The notes beneath the pieces are model-generated. The model did not search any database, was not told the origin of the DNA, and worked only from the letters and a program-made list of their open reading frames with translations. Source: Thalassobacillus devorans (lineage in GTDB: Bacteria > Bacillota > Bacilli > Bacillales > Halobacillaceae). Taken from it: a DNA stretch of 64,000 nt. The DNA is taken from assembly GCF_900176565.1 (NCBI RefSeq), contig NZ_FXEH01000004.1, positions 372,001-436,000 on the forward strand. The letters are read 5' to 3'. A program made the translations under genes and the position numbers. This document shows positions 41,745 through 50,897 of this stretch, in pieces; position 1 is the stretch's first letter; each line of letters begins with the position of its first letter.

Positions 41745-43307
41745 ATGTTTAAACAGTATAACATGAACCAAGTAATCTTGCCTATGGATGTGGAAATGAA
41801 ACTACAAGATAATGATATCGCCTATGCCGTGCATGAGTTGGTGGAAAGTATTCCGGATGAAGCCTTTTCAGCATTCCTGCGTGACACGGGATGCCCGGCG
41901 TATCACCCACGCATGATGATGAAGGTCATTTTATGCGCCTACACCCAATCCGTGTTCTCTGGAAGAAAAATCGAAGGGCTGATCAAGGATAGTGTGCGTA
42001 TGATGTGGCTGGCTCAAGGTTATGAACCCAGCTATCGAACCATTAATCGGTTCCGTGTCCACCCCGCCGTCAAAGATCTTCTTCGCCAGAGCTTTGTCCA
42101 GTTTCGTTCCCGACTGGTTCAAGAAGATATCATTGATGCGGAAGCTATTTTTATTGATGGAACCAAGATAGAAGCAAACGCCAACAAGTTTACGTTCGTC
42201 TGGCGTAAGGCCGTCGAAAACTACAGCGACAAGCTAATAGAAAAGTCCAACCGAATGTATGAGGAATTAGTGGAAAAGGAAATCATCCCTGAAATAGAAA
42301 GGGAAAATCCGGAGGAATTATCGGTCGACGAACTTTCTGATATAGCCGAAACATTAGATGAAAAAGTCGAAGACTTGAACCGGAAAATTGAAGAAAGCGA
42401 AGACACAAGTGAACGAAAACAAATTCGTTCCGAACGCAAAGAACCGAATCAGGCCAGGAAACAGTTCAGAGACTTTGCGGCGCGCAAGCAAAAATATGCG
42501 AACGACATGGAAATCTTCGGGAAAAGGAATAGTTATTCGAAGACAGACCACGATGCGACATTTATGCGGATGAAAGATGATTACATGAAGAATGGGCAAT
42601 TGAAAGCCGGCTATAATATCCAAGTTGCGACGGAAGGTCAATACGCCCTCGCTTATGATATTTTTCCGAACCCCACGGATATGCGTACCTTCGGTCCTTT
42701 CCTTGATCGGATCGAACAGGATTACTTTGAACTTCCGAACTACATCGTCGCCGATGGGGGCTATGGGAGTGAAGAAAATTATGAAGATGTCCTGGAAAAC
42801 CGGGAGCGTGAGCCTCTGATTACATACAACTCTTATCGTAAAGAGAAGACGAAGAGCTTTCAAAAAAATGCCTTCCACTCCGCGAATTGGTCATACAATG
42901 AAGAAGAAGATTCCTATACGTGTCCTAACGGAAAACAAGTGACGTTCCGTTACCGATCCCAGAAAACCGATCGAAACGGTTATACCCGGGAGTTCAAAGT
43001 GTACGAGAGCGAAGATTGTACGGGATGTCCGCTCCGTTCCCCGTGCACGAAGGCAAAAGAAGGGAACAATCGAAAAGTCTATTATAATGAAAAGTGGGAG
43101 CAACAAAAAAATACGGTGAGAGAGAAGCTTTCGGATGAGAAAACCGGCGAACTCTACGGCAGACGCAAAGTAGATGTAGAGCCAGTTTTTGGATTTCTGA
43201 AGGCTAATTTGCGTTTCACTCGCATGTCCGTCAGGGGCAGCGATAACGTTGAAAATGAATTAGGTTTTGCCTTTTTGGCCGTGAACTTGAGAAAGTACAC
43301 GGCCTGA
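41745..43307 (+). CDS. IS1182-family transposase
   Basis: A 520-residue DDE transposase. The N-terminal part HPRMMMKVILCAYTQSVFSGRKIEGLI...WLAQGYEPSYRTINRFR is the DUF772 domain, FIDGTKIEANANKFTFVW has the first Asp, YIVADGGYGSEENY the second and YGRRKVDVEPVFGFLKANLRFTR the Glu. A zinc-type Cys cluster C-T-G-C-P-L-R-S-P-C is near residue 430. The acidic coiled segment (about 170-245) is typical of the family. The frame is intact with a GGAGGTG site, so the element may be active. Confidence 0.93.
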   Translation: MFKQYNMNQVILPMDVEMKLQDNDIAYAVHELVESIPDEAFSAFLRDTGCPAYHPRMMMKVILCAYTQSVFSGRKIEGLIKDSVRMMWLAQGYEPSYRTINRFRVHPAVKDLLRQSFVQFRSRLVQEDIIDAEAIFIDGTKIEANANKFTFVWRKAVENYSDKLIEKSNRMYEELVEKEIIPEIERENPEELSVDELSDIAETLDEKVEDLNRKIEESEDTSERKQIRSERKEPNQARKQFRDFAARKQKYANDMEIFGKRNSYSKTDHDATFMRMKDDYMKNGQLKAGYNIQVATEGQYALAYDIFPNPTDMRTFGPFLDRIEQDYFELPNYIVADGGYGSEENYEDVLENREREPLITYNSYRKEKTKSFQKNAFHSANWSYNEEEDSYTCPNGKQVTFRYRSQKTDRNGYTREFKVYESEDCTGCPLRSPCTKAKEGNNRKVYYNEKWEQQKNTVREKLSDEKTGELYGRRKVDVEPVFGFLKANLRFTRMSVRGSDNVENELGFAFLAVNLRKYTA

Positions 43308-43345
43308 AACGGAAACCGTCTAACCAATTATGAGATTGACTCAGT

Positions 43346-43393
43346 AAAAAAGGGTTCCGGTCATCAAAATTCGATAATCGGAACCCTTTTTTT
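43346..43393. terminator. Terminator inside the right end of the IS
   Basis: AAAAAAGGGTTCCG (43346-43359) pairs with CGGAACCCTTTTTT starting at 43379. Confidence 0.85.
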
Positions 43394-43512
43394 ACTATTT
43401 TCGGCTAGTTATGTCCCAGCCTCTTTTTTATGCCTCTCTTTCTTGAACACTCACTAAATACTGGTTAATTTTACTGAATATATACCTAGAGTGAGAATGT
43501 AATGGGTGTAAT

Positions 43513-43596
43513 TGATAATGGATCTCAATTACTATTGACTATGATTATCATTCTCAATTAGTATGTATATATGCACTTAATTGAAAATGATTTTCA
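43513..43596 (+). promoter_or_regulatory. Promoter with three Fur-type boxes for the siderophore operon
   Basis: Three 7-1-7 boxes: TGATAATGGATCTCA (43513-43527), TGATTATCATTCTCA (43542-43556) and a perfect palindrome TGAAAATGATTTTCA (43582-43596). A promoter TTGACT (43535-43540), 18-nt spacer, TAGTAT (43559-43564) overlaps the middle box. This is the arrangement of an iron-repressed promoter. Confidence 0.8.
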
Positions 43597-43654
43597 TTTA
43601 AGGGGATGAATAGGAGCAACCCAATAATTATGAATTGGAAAGGAAGGATAGCTT

Positions 43655-45199
43655 TTGAACTTCATATTTGAGAAAGAGTCGCTTGAAAATAGGGGATTTA
43701 ATCACCCGGATAAAGAATATAGTAATCTTTTTCTTCATGGAGAGAGCACCGAAAGTTATCAACATATTACACAGCAGGTGACAGAGAAACTTGCCGAAGT
43801 GATGAATAAACTTGAACACCCATACTCAGGAAAAAAACCCTCAAGCTTATATCAGGAGTTGAACAAACTATCTGTTTTCAGCTACGAGGGAGAATCAATA
43901 GAAAGCTTATTGGAAGACATAAACGATACCCTTTTGATGAGTAATATTCATATTGCCCATCAAAAGTCAGTTGCCCACCTCCACTGCCCATCACTCGTAT
44001 CTGCATTGGCGGCCGAAATGATCATCAATGCTTTCAATCCTTCGATGGATTCCTGGGATCAGAGCCCGGCAGCAACATATTTAGAACAAGAAGTGATCCA
44101 GTGGCTGCTTCATGGATTCGGCTTTGATTCTGAAGCGGATGGGGTTTTTACCAGCGGGGGAACGCAGTCCAATTACACAGGTTTACTTATTGCCCGTGAT
44201 TCTTTTTGTAAAAAGACCTGGGGAGTGAATGTACAGAAACATGGCCTTCCTCCTCAATTTCAGCGCCTGCGGATACTTTGCTCCGAAGATGCACATTTCA
44301 CTGTCAAAAAATCCGCTTCTCAACTAGGGCTGGGAGAGGAATCGGTATTATCTATTCGCACAGATAAAAACCATCGCCTGTGCATCGCTGATTTAAACAG
44401 GAAACTAGAAGAATTGGACAAGGAGCAATTGTTGCCATTTGCATTGGTGGCTACATGCGGGACGACTGATTTCGGTAGTATCGATCCTCTTTCTGATATG
44501 GCAGCAATAGCAAAAAAACATGGGCTATGGCTACATGTCGATGCAGCATTCGGAGGGGCTTTGATCTTGAGTCATCAGCATAGAAGTAAATTGAGAGGGA
44601 TAGAAAAAGCGGATTCCATTACTGTTGATTTTCACAAATTATTCTATCAGCCAATCAGCTGTGGTGCGTTCCTCCTTAAAAATAAAGAGGGATTTCGTTA
44701 CCTGCAGCACCACGCCGATTATTTGAATCCTGAAGAGGATGAGGAAAAAGGTATTGTTAACCTGGTCAATAAGTCGATTCAAACAACAAGACGGTTTGAC
44801 GCGTTGAAGCTGTTTTTCTCCTTAAGAATGGTAGGGACAAAGCAATACGGTGAGATGATCGATCATACGTTGTCTTTGGCAAGCTCTGCTGCCTGCTATA
44901 TCGCTGGGTTGGAAAACATGAAGGTGATCAATCCCGATCCAGAGTTAAATACAATTGTTTTTCGCTTTGAACCGTCTGTACCCGACACAGTAGATTTAAA
45001 CCAGGTCAACCGTAATATCCATAAGCATTTACTTTATACAGGTAAAGCTGTTCTCGCTAAAACAACAATAAAAGGTGAAGTATGTTTGAAATTTACACTT
45101 CTGAATCCCCGGACGAAGCTTGTAGATTTGAAGGGAATTTTAGCTGATATCCATGAGTTTGGAGAATTGGAAGTAAAGAAATGGAGGTTTCCCGTGTGA
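43655..45199 (+). CDS. PLP-dependent decarboxylase, probably L-2,4-diaminobutyrate decarboxylase
   Basis: A 514-residue group II PLP decarboxylase (DDC/RhbB type). FTSGGTQSNYTGLLIARD, LHVDAAFGGALILS and the PLP lysine motif SITVDFHKLFYQP are clear. As the first gene of a hydroxamate siderophore operon it most likely makes 1,3-diaminopropane from L-2,4-diaminobutyrate. Start TTG 43655 has GGAAGGA at 7 nt. The usual partner rhbA-type aminotransferase is missing; EctB makes the substrate. Its stop overlaps the next start (GTGA). Confidence 0.88.
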   Translation: MNFIFEKESLENRGFNHPDKEYSNLFLHGESTESYQHITQQVTEKLAEVMNKLEHPYSGKKPSSLYQELNKLSVFSYEGESIESLLEDINDTLLMSNIHIAHQKSVAHLHCPSLVSALAAEMIINAFNPSMDSWDQSPAATYLEQEVIQWLLHGFGFDSEADGVFTSGGTQSNYTGLLIARDSFCKKTWGVNVQKHGLPPQFQRLRILCSEDAHFTVKKSASQLGLGEESVLSIRTDKNHRLCIADLNRKLEELDKEQLLPFALVATCGTTDFGSIDPLSDMAAIAKKHGLWLHVDAAFGGALILSHQHRSKLRGIEKADSITVDFHKLFYQPISCGAFLLKNKEGFRYLQHHADYLNPEEDEEKGIVNLVNKSIQTTRRFDALKLFFSLRMVGTKQYGEMIDHTLSLASSAACYIAGLENMKVINPDPELNTIVFRFEPSVPDTVDLNQVNRNIHKHLLYTGKAVLAKTTIKGEVCLKFTLLNPRTKLVDLKGILADIHEFGELEVKKWRFPV

Positions 45200-46941
45200 G
45201 AAATATAAAAGAAATTGCCGAGAACGCGACAATGCAGAGCTTTTTGAACTGCTACCTGAGAGAAACAGGAAATTTCAAGGAAGAAACTGCTGCAGGGTCA
45301 GTAAAGACGATTTCCTGCGCCTTATCTAATCAGGGAATTGATCTGATCATCGATGTGAAGTATTGGTCTGAAACAGGAAGGCACCTGTTTGATTTCCCTA
45401 TTTATTATCATACAGGAAATGAAACTAAGCCGATCGATTATGTCACATTAGCTTCCCTGATTACCAAAGAATTAGCATTGGAAAATAATCAGGAAGAAGC
45501 TGAGGATGAACTGATCATGCGTGTGATTCTGAGCTGTAAAAACATAAAAAAATACCTCGAACATAGATTAGCTGATTCCAACTACTTGAGCAGCCGTCAA
45601 TTCAATTTTATTGAAGCAGAGCAATCATTGATTTTCGGTCATTTGCTTCACCCTACTCCAAAAAGCAAGCAAGGCATCACGGAAGAAGAAGATAATTGGT
45701 ACGCACCTGAAATGAAGGGAGAGTTCCAATTGCATTACTTCTGGGCTGCAGAGGGATACGTAAATCAAGACTCTTCCCTGAAGGCTTCTGCTGAAGAAAT
45801 GATCAAAGAAAACTTGGCCGAAGAGGTGATCAAGACTGAAGGTGAAGGAGCATGGATTCCTGCTCACCCTTTGCAGGCAAGAGAACTGCTGAAAAAATCA
45901 TCCGTACAGCATATGTTGGATGAGGGGACAATAAGGTATTTTGGACCGATGGGACCTAAGTTTACAGCTACCTCCTCATTCCGAACGGTATATAGTCCAC
46001 AGTCAAAATATATGTACAAGTTTTCAGTCCCGATAAAAATTACGAATTCCCTTAGAATGAACCAGCAGAAAGAATTGGATAGAGGAGTTGAAGTGTCACG
46101 ACTATTACAGACAACTTTAGGGGAGGATTTGAATCGACAGTTTCCAAATTTCAATGTGATATCAGACCCTGCTTATATCAGTGTAGATATTCCAGGGGAA
46201 AATGAAGTGCGGCTGGATTGCATCCTGCGTGAGAATCCGTTTTACAACGATGATGCAAATGTGATATTAGCAGCCGGACTGGGGCAAGACCACCCTTATG
46301 GGGAACAGACACGCCTTTATAGTATTATTACCGGTTTGGCTGAACGAGCAAACAAAACTACTCAACAGGTAAGTGAAGACTGGTTCGAACGCTATCTATT
46401 CATTACCCTTGATCCGATTCTATGGCTCTTTGAAAACTATGGCATTGCACTGGAAGCTCACCAGCAGAATTCAATGGTTCAATTGAAAGACGGTTATCCT
46501 GAGCGTTTTTACTACCGTGATAACCAAGGCTACTACTTTCGGGAAAAGAAAGCTGACCATCTGAAGGCTCTTTTACCTGGCCTGAATGAAAAGAGCGATA
46601 CCATCTGTGCAGATAGTATTGCGGAGGAAAGGCTTCGTTATTATTTTGTCTTCAACCATTTGTTTGGTGTCATTAATGGATTTGGAACCAATGGGTTAGT
46701 TCCCGAGGAAAATTTAATCCAGCTGCTGCGTGAGCGTTTAGAGGAACACAAGAAACATACCACGGAGTCTAAGCAATTGCTTGACAGTCTATTAGAAAAT
46801 GACGACCTCCCTTGTAAGGCTAACTTGCTTACTCGTTTTCACGATATGGATGAACTTGTAGGCTCGCTGGAAACGCAATCGGTTTATACATCAGTAACAA
46901 ACCCTATAGCAAAAAAGGTGGGAATTTCTCATGAATCCTGA
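45196..46941 (+). CDS. NRPS-independent siderophore synthetase, IucA/RhbC-like
   Basis: A 581-residue IucA/IucC family ligase that uses ATP to join citrate to an amine or hydroxamate. Conserved EGAWIPAHPLQ, GPKFTATSSFRTVYSP, FKVPIKITNSLR-type (FSVPIKITNSLRMN) and ALEAHQQNSMVQL motifs. GTG 45196 is the start, with ATGGAGG upstream and a 4-nt overlap with the decarboxylase gene. The C-terminal part is a FhuF-like region. With the second synthetase at 48859 it would add two side arms to citrate. Confidence 0.9.
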   Translation: MRNIKEIAENATMQSFLNCYLRETGNFKEETAAGSVKTISCALSNQGIDLIIDVKYWSETGRHLFDFPIYYHTGNETKPIDYVTLASLITKELALENNQEEAEDELIMRVILSCKNIKKYLEHRLADSNYLSSRQFNFIEAEQSLIFGHLLHPTPKSKQGITEEEDNWYAPEMKGEFQLHYFWAAEGYVNQDSSLKASAEEMIKENLAEEVIKTEGEGAWIPAHPLQARELLKKSSVQHMLDEGTIRYFGPMGPKFTATSSFRTVYSPQSKYMYKFSVPIKITNSLRMNQQKELDRGVEVSRLLQTTLGEDLNRQFPNFNVISDPAYISVDIPGENEVRLDCILRENPFYNDDANVILAAGLGQDHPYGEQTRLYSIITGLAERANKTTQQVSEDWFERYLFITLDPILWLFENYGIALEAHQQNSMVQLKDGYPERFYYRDNQGYYFREKKADHLKALLPGLNEKSDTICADSIAEERLRYYFVFNHLFGVINGFGTNGLVPEENLIQLLRERLEEHKKHTTESKQLLDSLLENDDLPCKANLLTRFHDMDELVGSLETQSVYTSVTNPIAKKVGISHES

Positions 46942-47515
46942 TTTCATTACCTTTGACAATGATGTTGAGAAAAATATTTCCTTCCGTAAATTAGACTATG
47001 ATAGGGATTTGACCAACGTATTTTTATGGATGCATCAACAGCACGTAATCCCTTTTTGGCAACTGAATCTGCCGTTCGCAAAGTTCAGCAGACATTTGAA
47101 AGACGCACTGGATGACCGTCACCAAACGTTATATATAGGAGAGGTTGACGGTCATCCTATGAGCTATTGGGAGGCTTATTGGGTCAAGGAGGATGTCGTA
47201 GAAAAATGCTACGATGCTGAACCCTTTGATCAAGGGATCCATCTGTTGATCGGGGACCCACAATATCTAGGGAGGGGATACGCTCTCCCCCTGTTACGGG
47301 CGATGGTAGGTTTTCAATTCAAGCGGCCCGAAACAAAGAAAGTGGTTGCCGAACCGGATATACAAAATGAAAAGATGATACATGTTTTTAAAAAGTGCGG
47401 ATTTGAAGCTGTCCATCCAATAGAACTGCCAGATAAAACGGGGTTATTGATGTTTTGTCACAGGGAGACATTTGAAAAGAGGTGGTCTCATGCGGGATTC
47501 TATCAAGAAGTCTAA
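46931..47515 (+). CDS. Siderophore GNAT N-acetyltransferase, RhbD/IucB-like
   Basis: A 194-residue acyltransferase of the siderophore GNAT group: WMHQQHVIPFWQLNLP, HQTLYIGEVDGHPMSYWEAYW, GIHLLIGDPQYLGRGYALPLLRAMV and VVAEPDIQNEKMIHVFKKCGFE. It would acetylate the hydroxylated diaminopropane to form the hydroxamate. Overlaps the synthetase by 11 nt and the hydroxylase by 26 nt. Confidence 0.9.
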   Translation: MNPDFITFDNDVEKNISFRKLDYDRDLTNVFLWMHQQHVIPFWQLNLPFAKFSRHLKDALDDRHQTLYIGEVDGHPMSYWEAYWVKEDVVEKCYDAEPFDQGIHLLIGDPQYLGRGYALPLLRAMVGFQFKRPETKKVVAEPDIQNEKMIHVFKKCGFEAVHPIELPDKTGLLMFCHRETFEKRWSHAGFYQEV

Positions 47516-48830
47516 CATTTACGACGTGATTGGCATCGGAATCGGTCCATTCAACCTTGGCTTTGCAGCGCTCGCAGAAGGGGTACCCGAAATAGATGCT
47601 TTGTTCTTTGAGAAGAAACCACAATTTGACTGGCACCCCGGTATGATGATTGAAGGGACTACATTACAAGTTCCTTTTTTAGCTGACCTTGTAAGTATGG
47701 CAGATGTAACAAATCGTTATAGCTTCTTAAATTACTTGCAGGAAAAGAATAGGTTGTATCGTTTTTATTTCCGGGAGGATTTCCACATTCCGAGGAAGGA
47801 GTACAACCATTATTGCAGATGGGTGACGGAGCAACTGGATAATTGCCACTTTCATGTCAATGTGAAACAAGTGGAGCTTCAAACTATTGATGGAGAAGAC
47901 GTATATGAAATAGTGGTGGAAGATGTTCGTACCAAGGAAGAAGATTGCTACTATAGCCGCCATATTCTAATGGGAATTGGAACGGTACCTGCTGTGCCTG
48001 AACAATTACAGGAGGCCCTAGGGGAAAAGGTGTTTCATACAGCAGATTATCTATATAAGAAAAATATTTGTAAAGGGGCTGAAAAAGTAACGGTCATTGG
48101 CTCTGGACAAAGTGCGGCTGAGGTATTTCTTGATTTGCTGGAAGACCAGCCAGACCATGTATATTCGTTAGATTGGTACACTCGCTCGAAAGGTTTCTTC
48201 CCAATGGAATATTCAAAACTTGGACTTGAACATTTTTCACCTGATTATACTTCTTTTTTCTATCAATTAGCTCAGGCGAAAAAAGACAAATTGTTGAATG
48301 AACAGGATTTGTTATATAAAGGAATCAGCGCAGAGACTATCTCCGATATTTATGAACTTTTATATCAGCGAAGTGTTGGAGAAGAAGAGCCTGACATCCA
48401 CTTACAAGCTATGTCGGCTATTAAACAGATCAACCCTGTTGGGGAGAAATGGAGACTTTATGGGTGCCAGCTGGTAAGTGAAGAAGAATTTTTAGTGGAA
48501 ACAGATGTTGTGATATTAGGGACAGGCTACAAGTCAAACTTTCCAGACTTCCTGATGCCAGTTCATGACCTTATTATCCGGGATAGCCAAGGGCGGTTTA
48601 GCGTGTGTGAAGATTATAAGCTATCAATGGACGGAATCTACAATAATCATATCTTCATTCAAAATGGAGAAATTCATACGCATGGAGTAGGTGCCCCAGA
48701 TCTTGGATTGGGCGCTCACCGAAATGCGGTTATCATTAACTCCTTGGCTGGCAGAGACGTCTATCCAGTCAGCCAAGTAAATGTTTATCAGTCATTTGGC
48801 ACTAGGAGACAGCCTGCTTTTAGTCAATAA
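47490..48830 (+). CDS. Diaminopropane/lysine N-monooxygenase, RhbE/IucD-like
   Basis: A 446-residue FAD/NADPH N-hydroxylase: GIGIGPFNLGFAAL, FDWHPGMMIEGTTLQVPFLADLV, VIGSGQSAAEVF, LGTGYKSNFPDF. It would hydroxylate 1,3-diaminopropane. Closely similar to the stand-alone protein at 13030-14337. ATG 47490 has AGAGGTGG just upstream; a TTG at 47472 lacks one. It overlaps the acetyltransferase gene. Confidence 0.92.
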   Translation: MRDSIKKSNIYDVIGIGIGPFNLGFAALAEGVPEIDALFFEKKPQFDWHPGMMIEGTTLQVPFLADLVSMADVTNRYSFLNYLQEKNRLYRFYFREDFHIPRKEYNHYCRWVTEQLDNCHFHVNVKQVELQTIDGEDVYEIVVEDVRTKEEDCYYSRHILMGIGTVPAVPEQLQEALGEKVFHTADYLYKKNICKGAEKVTVIGSGQSAAEVFLDLLEDQPDHVYSLDWYTRSKGFFPMEYSKLGLEHFSPDYTSFFYQLAQAKKDKLLNEQDLLYKGISAETISDIYELLYQRSVGEEEPDIHLQAMSAIKQINPVGEKWRLYGCQLVSEEEFLVETDVVILGTGYKSNFPDFLMPVHDLIIRDSQGRFSVCEDYKLSMDGIYNNHIFIQNGEIHTHGVGAPDLGLGAHRNAVIINSLAGRDVYPVSQVNVYQSFGTRRQPAFSQ

Positions 48831-48858
48831 ATTTACTGGGAAAGAAGGGATTTCACTT

Positions 48859-50670
48859 ATGCATTTACCATATATAGAGAAATACTTTAAGCACGAACAC
48901 TGGGAGAAAGCGAATTACCAGCTGTTAACCAAAATGATCGAGGAGTATACGTACGAAGATATGCTTAAACCAGAAATTAAGAAGCAGCATGGTAAGTGGG
49001 ATGAATACATGCTGCCGATCTCTGATAATAAGCAATATACTTTTCTTGCAAGAAAAGATCTATTTGGAGGGTTGAAGGTAAAAGCTGGAACTATTTGCGA
49101 AAAAGAAGATGGAACAGAGCGCCCAGCTGATCATGCCATTCAATTTTTACTTGATATCCAGCCTATTATAGGAATGTCTTCTGAAACAGCCGGTCATTTA
49201 ATCAAAGAATTGAACAATACCCTTGTGGCTGATATGCATCTGCTTGGACAAGCTTCGAAAACCTCCGATGAGCTGATTAAGGAAGATTATGCGTTATTAG
49301 AGGGACACATGAGCGGCCACCCATGGATTACTTATAATAAAGGAAGAATCGGTTTCGGCTACGACGATTATTGTGATTACGCGCCAGAAATGCGAAAAGA
49401 AACTAAATTATACTGGATCGCCGTCCATAAGGAGCGCGCTTCCTTTCAATCGACTGAAAAAATCAATTATCATAAGCTTTTACATGACGAGCTTTCCCTT
49501 GATGAAAAGAAACAGTTTGAAAAAGTGCTGCAAGAATGGGGAGTTGATGAACAGAAATATTTCTACCTTCCTGTTCATGAATGGCAGTGGAAAAATGTGA
49601 TCATCCAGCAATTCGCTGAAGAGTTATCCAGGCAGATGATCATACCACTAGGAAAAGGTGAAGACAATTACCTTCCTCAACAGTCGATTCGGACCTTTGT
49701 AAATCAAAGCCATAAAGAAAAACATCACGTGAAGGTGCCAATGAGTATATTGAATACCCTTGTCTATCGCGGCTTGCCTGCGGAGCGTACCCTGATTGCA
49801 CCAAAAATTACGGAATTCATCAAAGGAATTTATGAGAAGGATGACTTTTTAAAAGAAACTTGCCGGGTGATTCTGCCAGGGGAAGTAGCAAGTATTAATG
49901 TAGATCACAGCCTCTACCCTGAGCTTGAGAACTCCCCCTATCAATACCTGGAAATGCTTGGTGTCATTTGGCGGGAGAGTATTTACACATATCTCGATGA
50001 TGGAGAAAAAGCGATTACCCTGGCCGCATTATTACATGAAGATAACGATGGCAAACCATTTGTCTCAAGCTTGATCGAGGCTTCCGGGATGTCCCCTGAG
50101 GAGTGGCTGAAGGAATTTTTCCGAGTAGTCATGGATCCGCTGCTCCACTACTTATATCAATATGGCACAGTATTTTCACCTCATGGGCAGAATACGATAT
50201 TGGTAATGAAAGATTTCAGACCACACCGGTTGGCAGTCAAAGATTTTGTGGATGACGTAAATATCAGTGATCAGCCATTTGAAGAGTTATCTGTACTATC
50301 ACAAGAACTGAAAGATGTACTGAGGAGTGAGCCGCCTGAAGGACTTACCCAATTTATCTTCACAGGGTTATTTGTATGTCACTTAAGGTACATGGCTGAC
50401 ATACTTGATCGACAGGAAGCCGTAACCGAATATAAATTTTGGGAGTGTCTTGCGGATTCCATCAAACAATATCAGGACAACCACCTACATTTGAAAGATC
50501 GTTTTAAACTCTTTGATTTCTTTAAACCTGAATTAACCAAACTTACGTTAAATCGTAATCGTATGGTTGACTATGGTTATGAAGATGGTGATGATCGCCC
50601 TCATGCTTCCGAATCAGGGAAAGTCACAAATCCGCTTGCTCGTTTTGCCAGGGAAGTACACTTTTCATAG
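48859..50670 (+). CDS. NRPS-independent siderophore synthetase, IucC/RhbF-like
   Basis: A 603-residue IucA/IucC family ligase, the second in the operon. LLEGHMSGHPWITYNKGRIGFGYDDYCDYAPE, YLPVHEWQWKNVI, SIRTFVNQSHKEKHHVKVPMSILNTLVYRG and SPHGQNTILVMKDF are conserved. It probably attaches the second N-hydroxy-N-acetyl-diaminopropane to citrate. Start ATG 48859 follows AAGAAGGGA; a frame from 48781 is longer but overlaps the hydroxylase. No exporter, uptake or release gene follows; the operon ends at a terminator. Confidence 0.92.
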   Translation: MHLPYIEKYFKHEHWEKANYQLLTKMIEEYTYEDMLKPEIKKQHGKWDEYMLPISDNKQYTFLARKDLFGGLKVKAGTICEKEDGTERPADHAIQFLLDIQPIIGMSSETAGHLIKELNNTLVADMHLLGQASKTSDELIKEDYALLEGHMSGHPWITYNKGRIGFGYDDYCDYAPEMRKETKLYWIAVHKERASFQSTEKINYHKLLHDELSLDEKKQFEKVLQEWGVDEQKYFYLPVHEWQWKNVIIQQFAEELSRQMIIPLGKGEDNYLPQQSIRTFVNQSHKEKHHVKVPMSILNTLVYRGLPAERTLIAPKITEFIKGIYEKDDFLKETCRVILPGEVASINVDHSLYPELENSPYQYLEMLGVIWRESIYTYLDDGEKAITLAALLHEDNDGKPFVSSLIEASGMSPEEWLKEFFRVVMDPLLHYLYQYGTVFSPHGQNTILVMKDFRPHRLAVKDFVDDVNISDQPFEELSVLSQELKDVLRSEPPEGLTQFIFTGLFVCHLRYMADILDRQEAVTEYKFWECLADSIKQYQDNHLHLKDRFKLFDFFKPELTKLTLNRNRMVDYGYEDGDDRPHASESGKVTNPLARFAREVHFS

Positions 50671-50680
50671 AACCTTCATC

Positions 50681-50717
50681 AGACAGGCCTATTTCAATAG
50701 GTCTGTCTTAATTTTTC
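50681..50717 (+). terminator. Terminator of the siderophore operon
   Basis: GACAGGCCTAT pairs with ATAGGTCTGTC across a TTCA loop, then TTAATTTTT. Confidence 0.8.
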
Positions 50718-50897
50718 TTGCTTGTCACCCACTTGAAAAAATGAAAATTCAGCTAAGAAAATATTAATTTTCAGAGAAAAATAGCTGGTGATTAAAGTGA
50801 ATGCAGGAAATGATTAGTCTTATTTATAATGGGTAAAATAGTTTAAAATTAAGTCAATCTTGTCGAACCTTAACGATATTTGGTAAAGGTGGATTCC

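Larger units (their letters stand above)
41587..43423 (+). mobile_element. IS1182-family insertion sequence, intact
   Basis: About 1.84 kb with terminal inverted repeats GAGGCTGGGACAAAAC (left, 41587) and GTTATGTCCCAGCCTC (right, ending 43423), 15 of 16 matching. It carries one complete transposase gene and an internal terminator near each end (41621-41657 and 43346-43393). No clear short target duplication. The right inverted repeat is followed by TTTTTTA, so left and right ends together could form a terminator when transcribed through. Confidence 0.88.
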
